From Synechococcus sp. UW140 (GTDB lineage Bacteria > Cyanobacteriota > Cyanobacteriia > PCC-6307 > Cyanobiaceae): DNA of 35,583 nt. Below, piece by piece: positions 31,271 to 35,583 of this stretch. Within the stretch, counting starts at the first letter, position 1; the number at the start of each line of letters is the position of its first letter. A program made the position numbers and the translations under genes. The notes under the pieces were generated by a model. That model saw only the letters and a program-made list of their open reading frames with translations, searched no databases and was not told where the DNA came from. The stretch is taken from contig CAMBZX010000009.1 of the NCBI GenBank assembly GCA_945872185.1, positions 1 to 35,583 of the forward strand, read 5' to 3'.

Positions 31271-31290
31271 CCTCTTGATCGCCCAAGAGG
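31271..31290 (-). promoter_or_regulatory. Hairpin overlapping a ribosome-binding site
   Basis: On the minus strand CCTCTTG-GGCGAT-CAAGAGG forms a 7-bp stem. Its 3' arm runs into GAGGGGAGC just before the ATG at 31265. Folding would partly hide the Shine-Dalgarno, a plausible translational control of the small membrane protein. Confidence 0.4.
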
Positions 31291-31475
31291 ACATCAGGCT
31301 ATCAAAACGTGTTCACGATCTTCACCACGGATTGCGGACAACAAACAGCTGGCGAAAGATCGGCCTGGCCCCATCGGCAAACAGACCTCAGCCAGATCAG
31401 CGTTCTGCCTTCCGGGCCTGGCACGCGGCTCAGCGCGGAGGGCCTGGCCCCTGAAGGCGAAATGCAACGCCCGCG

Positions 31476-31928
31476 TTACAGCGGCACACCTGCGCCAGGG
31501 GTGCCGGGGCCAGGCCCTGGCTTGTAGCCGCGGCCACCCTTGCCCATCTCGGGCACCGGCAGACCATTGCGCTCAAACAGCTGGCGCATGGCGTTGAAAT
31601 GCTGCTGGCGCTGGACCATGGCAGCGCTGCGCTCCTGCTTCATGCAGGTTTGCAATGCTGTGGTGCTGGTGGCCGCCTGGATGCAGCGCTCGGCGCTCTG
31701 CATGGTGGTGATGCGGGCGCGGCGATCCTGAAGTTGCAGGCTGCGCAACTCGGGGAAGATTTTCTCCAGCTGGGCGGAGGTCGGGCGGGTTTTGCCAGGC
31801 TGTCCTACCGGCTGGGCCAGGGCCGCCAGCGGCAGGGCCAGCGCCGCACTGCTGCCCAGGCCTGCCACCAGGGCGACGGCGCTCAGACGGGACAGCAGGG
31901 GCATGGACAGGGAAGGGAAACGCGGCAT
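31476..31928 (-). CDS. Small secreted helical protein next to OmpR/EnvZ-like genes
   Basis: From the ATG at 31928 this encodes 150 residues (an ATG at 31904 is also possible). The signal peptide is LSAVALVAGLGSSAALALPLAALA. The mature region is helical and charged, with two cysteines (AERCIQ, QTCMKQ) spaced for an intrahelical or hairpin disulphide, and a Gly/Pro-rich tail. The character recalls small periplasmic stress proteins, but I see no LTxxQ motif, so that is only an analogy. Three 11-bp direct repeats lie 50-82 bp upstream of the start, and the sensor kinase gene ends 116 bp upstream on the same strand. Regulation by that two-component system is plausible. Confidence 0.72.
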   Translation of the reverse strand: MPRFPSLSMPLLSRLSAVALVAGLGSSAALALPLAALAQPVGQPGKTRPTSAQLEKIFPELRSLQLQDRRARITTMQSAERCIQAATSTTALQTCMKQERSAAMVQRQQHFNAMRQLFERNGLPVPEMGKGGRGYKPGPGPGTPGAGVPL

Positions 31929-31977
31929 GGGGGCAAGCGCCTGAGGCGACTGATCAACCCCAACACTCTGGGGTGCA

Positions 31978-32010
31978 AATCGGACTGGAATCGGACTGGA
32001 ATCGAACCGG
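31978..32010 (-). promoter_or_regulatory. Three tandem 11-bp direct repeats (candidate OmpR-family operator)
   Basis: On the plus strand the units are AATCGGACTGG, AATCGGACTGG and AATCGAACCGG, with no spacer. The 11-bp period matches one helical turn, as in tandem half-sites of OmpR/PhoB-type regulators. They lie 50-82 bp upstream of the secreted-protein ATG at 31928 (minus strand), the right place for an activator. A CCCCA-ACACTC-TGGGG hairpin follows at 31958-31973. Confidence 0.55.
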
Positions 32011-32044
32011 CAGCCGCCCAGATGTGAGCAAATGTGACCGCAGC

Positions 32045-33448
32045 TCAGGCGGGGGGCAGGGATCGCCCCCACAGGCCCACGCCGAAACCAGCCGCCACCA
32101 GGCTTCCAGCCCCGGAGATTGCGGACCCGGAGATTGCGGCCCCCATCGGCACACCAGGCTCGCCGCCAGCGAGCCGCACCAGCCCGCCGCCGTGATCGCG
32201 GGCGACCCGCTCGGCGATCGCCAGCCCGAGGCCGCAATGGCCCTCCTGGCCGCCACGGGCCGGATCGAGCCGCTGAAATGGGGCCAGGGCCCCGGCCCAC
32301 TGCTCGGCAGCAATGCCCGGGCCCCGATCCCACACCTGGATCTCAAAGCCGTCGCGGCCCACAGCCCGCAGATGCAGCTGCAGGGGCGGAGCGCCATGGG
32401 CGAGGGCGTTCTCCAGCAGATTGGTCACGGCCCGGCTGATGGCGATCGGCCGCACCCACCGCTGCATCGGCTCCAGCGCCATCGTCAGCGGCACCTCTGC
32501 CACCATCGCCGCCGCCTCCGCCACCAGCTGCTCCAGAGGCACCAGCAGCGGCAACTCCTGTTCCGCCCCGGCAAACAGCAGGAATTGGCGGGTGATGCGC
32601 TCCAGCGCCTGCAGATCGGCTTCGGCGCCGGCCCAGTCCCGGCGCAAGCGCAGCCGCGTGAGCGGCGCTCGCAGGTCGTGCGCCATGCCGGCCAGCATCG
32701 TGTTGCGCTCCTGACTGGCCCGCTCCAGCCGCGCCAGCATGGCGTTGAAATGCTGCGTGAGCTGGCGCACGGCGTTGGCGCCGCGGGCCGGCAGGGCGGC
32801 GGGCCTCACCTCCAGCTCCACGGCACCGAGGGCCTGCTCCAGCTGGCGCAGCGGTCGCTGCACCTCCAGCGCCAGATACAGCAGGCCCGTCGTCAACCCG
32901 GCCACCCCCAGGGCCAGGGAGAGCAGCCGCGGATCCGGCGGCCAGCCCCGCAGGGACGGCAGCGGCGCGAACAACCAGACCGTCTCCAGGGACGAGCCCA
33001 TCTCGACCCACACCCCGCGAGGCCCGCTCTCGCTGGGCCACACCGCCGGGCAGCGGGGCAGATGGCGACAGAGCTCGCTGCGCAGTTGGCGGGCCTGGCG
33101 CCGCAAGGGGCGATCGGCCAGCGGGCGCGCGCTGGTGAGGGCTGGAGCCTCGGGCCTGGCCCCCACCGCCAGACGCAGGCCACTGAGCTGGGCCAGCACT
33201 GACGGGCTGAAGCGCTCCAGGGCCACCTCTCCCAGCACCAGGTTGGCGGCCACCTGGGTGCTCAGCTGCTGCAGCTGCTGCTCGGCCAGGCGCCGGCCCA
33301 CCAGCAACTGCAGCAGCAGCAGACTGATCGCCGTGACCCCCAGGGCAACGGCCGGATACAGCAGCCCATGGCGTCGCCCGCCGGATACCGACTGGCGGGG
33401 CCCGACCAGCTCAGGAGGCACGGGGCTGGCCGTCGGGCACGAACACAT
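32045..33448 (-). CDS. EnvZ-like sensor histidine kinase
   Basis: A 467-residue inner-membrane kinase. Transmembrane helices are near 30-50 and 174-193, with a periplasmic loop of about 120 residues between them. HAMP follows (about 194-245), then the H-box MAHDLRAPLTRLRLR (H257) resembling EnvZ. The ATPase domain has NLLENAL (N343-N347), DRGPGIA (374-380) and GLGLAIAERVARDHGG (406-421). After the catalytic domain comes an odd Gly/Ala/Ser-rich tail containing AISGSAISGA, from a 15-bp tandem duplication. The ATG lies inside the regulator gene (38-bp overlap); a GTG at 33421 is another option. It is the last gene of the operon and the likely partner of the OmpR-like regulator. Confidence 0.92.
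   Translation of the reverse strand: MCSCPTASPVPPELVGPRQSVSGGRRHGLLYPAVALGVTAISLLLLQLLVGRRLAEQQLQQLSTQVAANLVLGEVALERFSPSVLAQLSGLRLAVGARPEAPALTSARPLADRPLRRQARQLRSELCRHLPRCPAVWPSESGPRGVWVEMGSSLETVWLFAPLPSLRGWPPDPRLLSLALGVAGLTTGLLYLALEVQRPLRQLEQALGAVELEVRPAALPARGANAVRQLTQHFNAMLARLERASQERNTMLAGMAHDLRAPLTRLRLRRDWAGAEADLQALERITRQFLLFAGAEQELPLLVPLEQLVAEAAAMVAEVPLTMALEPMQRWVRPIAISRAVTNLLENALAHGAPPLQLHLRAVGRDGFEIQVWDRGPGIAAEQWAGALAPFQRLDPARGGQEGHCGLGLAIAERVARDHGGGLVRLAGGEPGVPMGAAISGSAISGAGSLVAAGFGVGLWGRSLPPA
32111..32140 (-). repeat. 15-bp tandem duplication inside the kinase gene
   Basis: CCCGGAGATTGCGGA is followed directly by CCCGGAGATTGCGGC. The duplication preserves frame and encodes the repeat (S)GSAISGA in the C-terminal tail of the histidine kinase. 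It is probably a slippage product. Confidence 0.75.
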
Positions 33449-34154
33449 AGCCGTAGCCCCACACCGTCTGCAGATAGCGAGGGCGAGCGGGATCGGGCTC
33501 GATCAGGCGCCGCAGCCGCGACACCTGCACGTCCATGCTGCGGCTGTCGGTGTCACTGCCTGGGCCCCGGGCCAGTTCCACCAACCGCTGCCGCGACAGC
33601 GGCCGCTGCGGATGCTGCACGAACACCGCCAGCAGGGAGAACTCGCCGGTGGTGATCGTCACCGCGGCGCCATCGCGCGCCAAGGTGCGGCTGGCGGGAT
33701 CGAACAGGCAGGTGCCGAAACAGACGGGCTGGCTCTCGGGCTGGGGGCTGCCGCTGGGGGAGCGGCTGCGGCGCCGCAGCACCGCCTCGATGCGAGCCGT
33801 GAGCTCCCGCGGCAGAAACGGCTTGGCCAGGTAGTCGTCGGCTCCCTGTTCGAGGCCGATGATGCGATCGACGCCGTCGGCGCGGGCGGTGAGCATCAAC
33901 ACCGGCAGGTCGTCGCCGCCATCGCGCAGGCGCCGCAGCAGGGTGAGGCCGTCGTCGCCGGGCAGCATCAGATCGAGCACCAGCAGATCGGGGCGCTCGG
34001 GGCCCAGGCGCCCCTCCAACCGGGCCAGCAACTGGGGGCCGCCTTCGAGGCAGCGCACCGCATAGCCCTGCTCACCGAGATAGGTGGCGAGCATGCGCCG
34101 CAACTCGGGGTCGTCATCCACCACCCAGATCCGATGGGAACGGCCCATGCCCAT
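33411..34154 (-). CDS. OmpR-like response regulator
   Basis: From the ATG at 34154 (sharing one base with the upstream TGA) this gives 247 residues. The receiver has acidic D13/D14, phospho-acceptor D61 (LLVLDLMLPGDDG), T89 and K111 (AKPF). The C-terminal winged helix is strikingly OmpR-like: TTGEFSLLAVFV, RPLSRQRLVELARG, SMDVQVSRLRRLIEPDP, and the end LQTVWGYGYVFVPDG. It should bind tandem DNA half-sites when phosphorylated by the adjacent EnvZ-like kinase. All switch residues are present. The ORF track begins at a TTG one codon earlier. Confidence 0.95.
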   Translation of the reverse strand: MGMGRSHRIWVVDDDPELRRMLATYLGEQGYAVRCLEGGPQLLARLEGRLGPERPDLLVLDLMLPGDDGLTLLRRLRDGGDDLPVLMLTARADGVDRIIGLEQGADDYLAKPFLPRELTARIEAVLRRRSRSPSGSPQPESQPVCFGTCLFDPASRTLARDGAAVTITTGEFSLLAVFVQHPQRPLSRQRLVELARGPGSDTDSRSMDVQVSRLRRLIEPDPARPRYLQTVWGYGYVFVPDGQPRAS

Positions 34155-34942
34155 CAAGGCTTCAGCAAGGCCTTGTCGCCCACCACCCGCACGCGCTTGG
34201 TGGCGCTCAGCACCCCCTTGGGATGCACCAGCAGCACCGCCCAGGTCTGGGAGCCGGGGTTATAGGGAGCCTGGACGGTCTTGAACAGACCACCACCACC
34301 GAGGGCGGCCAGATCGAGGCTGGGGCTTTCCATCGCCGCCACCTGCTGGGCTGTGAGGGCCAGCAGGCCACCCGCCACCAGCGCCCCGTCCAAGGGCTCA
34401 TCGAAGATCACATCGACGTCGTAGCGCTGGCCGGTGAGCACCACATCGGGAATCAGCAGGCTCACCGGCAGATCCACCTCACCGCTGCGCAGGATCGACT
34501 GCTCCTGCAGCAGGGTTTCACCATTGATGCGCTGCCCATCACTGTGCAGAACCAGCTGCTGGTCGGCCGCGAGCCGGTAGGTGACACTGCCCTGCTCCCG
34601 GGTGGCCGTGACCCGCAGATTGACGGTGGGCTGGCCATCGCGGGCGGGAATGCCCGGACTCAGCTGCCAGTGGGCATTGGCGAACTGCTGGCGCAAGACA
34701 TTCCAGCGGCGCTCGATCAGACCCGGATCGAGGCCGGCGCCAGTGTCGAGCTGGGCGCGCAGGGCCGCCTGATCGGAGCCGTTCAGGGCGCGCTCCAGCG
34801 CCTGCAACTGGGCAGCGGAAGGGGCGGCAGCCCGCACCAGGGCCGGCAGACCCAGACCCGAAGCCGCCAGCGCCGTGGTGGCCAGCAGGCTCCCCAGCAG
34901 CGCCTGGCGAACCGCGCGGGACAAGCTGCGTAGCAAGGGCAT
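34154..34942 (-). CDS. Exported protein of unknown function, first gene of the OmpR/EnvZ-like operon
   Basis: From the ATG at 34942 this encodes 262 residues with an N-terminal signal peptide (ALLGSLLATTALAASGLGLPALVRAAA). A helical segment (PSAAQLQALERALNGSDQAAL, in part) is followed by a beta-rich region with WQLSPGIPARDGQPTVNLRV and a hydrophobic Ala/Leu-rich stretch near 190-210. I recognise no family. The ORF-track extension beyond 34942 runs antisense to murG and is a shadow. Its stop overlaps the regulator start (TGATG), so it is translated together with the two-component system. It could be a periplasmic signal input or a target under autoregulation. Confidence 0.78.
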   Translation of the reverse strand: MPLLRSLSRAVRQALLGSLLATTALAASGLGLPALVRAAAPSAAQLQALERALNGSDQAALRAQLDTGAGLDPGLIERRWNVLRQQFANAHWQLSPGIPARDGQPTVNLRVTATREQGSVTYRLAADQQLVLHSDGQRINGETLLQEQSILRSGEVDLPVSLLIPDVVLTGQRYDVDVIFDEPLDGALVAGGLLALTAQQVAAMESPSLDLAALGGGGLFKTVQAPYNPGSQTWAVLLVHPKGVLSATKRVRVVGDKALLKP

Positions 34943-35056
34943 GGGAGGGCGAACGGGGGAGCGCAGGCGGGCCCGGCAAGCGAACAGAGGCGGTCCGCTG
35001 CGAAACCTGGCTTTTAAGTTAGGCGCGCTCGCCCCCGCCGCCACCCGGCCGACCCC
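34943..35056. promoter_or_regulatory. Divergent region between the two-component operon and murG
   Basis: This 114-bp gap holds promoters for both directions. The only AT-rich patch is CTTTTAAGTTAGG at 35011-35023, where TAAGTT could serve as a -10 element for murG (37 bp before its ATG). No matching -35 box is evident. Confidence 0.3.
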
Positions 35057-35583
35057 ATGCCGACGCTTCTGATTGCCGCCAGCGGCACGGGCGGCCATCT
35101 GTTCCCGGCCCTGGCTGTCGCCGATGCCCTGCCCAACGACTGGCGGGTGCTGTGGCTGGGAGTGCCGGACCGGCTGGAAACCGAGCTGGTGCCGGCCCGG
35201 TTTCCGCTGCACACCGTGCGGGCCGGCGGCCTGCAGGGCAAAGGGCTGCGCAAGCTCTGGCACCTGGTGCAGCTGCTGGCCGCCACCCAAGTGGTGCGGC
35301 GCCTGATCCGGCGCGAGCGGATCGATGTGGTGTTCAGCAGTGGCGGCTACATCGCCGCGCCGACGATCCTGGCGGCCCGCTGGTGCGGCGTGCCGATGGT
35401 GCTGCACGAGAGCAATGCCATTCCCGGCAAGGTGACCCGCCTGCTGGGGCGCCTCTGCCGCCATGTGGCCGTGGGCCTGCCCCAGGCCGCCGAGCAGCTG
35501 CCCCGCTGTCGCCCCCTGATTACCGGCACGCCGGTGCGCCGTGCCTTCCTGGAGCCCGCCGCCCTGCCCGACTGGGTGCCGAC
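35057..35583 (+). CDS. murG: MurG, lipid II-forming glycosyltransferase (5' part)
   Basis: The ATG at 35057 opens a frame that runs off the window end after 175 codons, so it is missing from the ORF track. The N-terminal motif [17 protein letters not shown], then [10 protein letters not shown] and [16 protein letters not shown] (in part), are diagnostic of MurG. The enzyme adds GlcNAc from UDP-GlcNAc to lipid I on the cytoplasmic face of the inner membrane to make lipid II for peptidoglycan. The visible part is the N-terminal acceptor-binding half. It is divergent from the exported-protein/two-component operon. Confidence 0.96.
   Translation, partial: MPTLLIAASGTGGHLFPALAVADALPNDWRVLWLGVPDRLETELVPARFPLHTVRAGGLQGKGLRKLWHLVQLLAATQVVRRLIRRERIDVVFSSGGYIAAPTILAARWCGVPMVLHESNAIPGKVTRLLGRLCRHVAVGLPQAAEQLPRCRPLITGTPVRRAFLEPAALPDWVP

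Noticed and set aside
31978-32010. CRISPR or other array reading of the tandem repeats
   Set aside because: Units are 11 bp with no spacers and only three copies; an operator fits better.
32739-34265. 508-aa plus-strand ORF
   Set aside because: Shadow of the kinase and regulator genes, which carry complete two-component motifs on the other strand.
34943-35464. N-terminal extension of the exported protein (436-aa ORF)
   Set aside because: It lies antisense to murG, and the signal peptide starts at 34942.

Overview
The window is GC-rich, densely packed DNA that looks like a cyanobacterium of the Synechococcus/Cyanobium type. The assignment rests on a CuA-less alternative respiratory terminal oxidase operon, the core genes rluA-family, rbgA, usp, pgk and murG, many genes without a Shine-Dalgarno site, and a few HIP1-type GCGATCGC octamers (e.g. 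28278-28285 and 32214-32221). I saw no tRNA, rRNA, CRISPR array or transposase gene. Genus-level placement is inference.

Layout. (1) 1-10730: the tail of an unknown gene, then a tight plus-strand operon: two DUF2231 membrane proteins, ctaC-ctaD-ctaE of an alternative (probably quinol) oxidase, a GMC flavoprotein and a large GH63/MGH1-like glycosidase. A second, Cys-rich GMC oxidoreductase follows after a short gap. (2) 10871-14661: an HlyD-type adaptor plus a small membrane protein on the plus strand, converging with a minus-strand operon of two paralogous 90-aa membrane proteins and a TolC-like outer membrane factor. No transporter ATPase or RND pump lies with them. (3) 14939-18231 (minus): an RluA-family pseudouridine synthase, then a large alpha/beta hydrolase with a C-terminal DUF4114-like domain. 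(4) 18593-24556: a lipoprotein adaptor and RND pump converging with a second TolC paralogue. (5) 25052-27859: rbgA and a universal stress protein (minus), divergent from pgk, which ends in a clear intrinsic terminator. (6) 28044-31928: accessory small membrane and secreted proteins and a LuxR-type regulator with a degenerate receiver. (7) 32045-34942 (minus): a secreted protein, an OmpR-like regulator and an EnvZ-like kinase in one operon. (8) 35057-end: the 5' part of murG.

How they may work together. In the first operon, glycosidase and flavoprotein genes are translationally coupled to a CuA-less oxidase. This suggests sugar release and oxidation feeding quinol to oxygen. The first GMC protein appears to lack both catalytic residues, whereas the second keeps them and adds a cysteine cluster. 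Two exporter loci share TolC paralogues arranged tail-to-tail, with 40-50 bp overlaps, against adaptor or pump operons. Three 11-bp direct repeats near the OmpR/EnvZ-like genes look like an OmpR-family operator controlling a small secreted protein.
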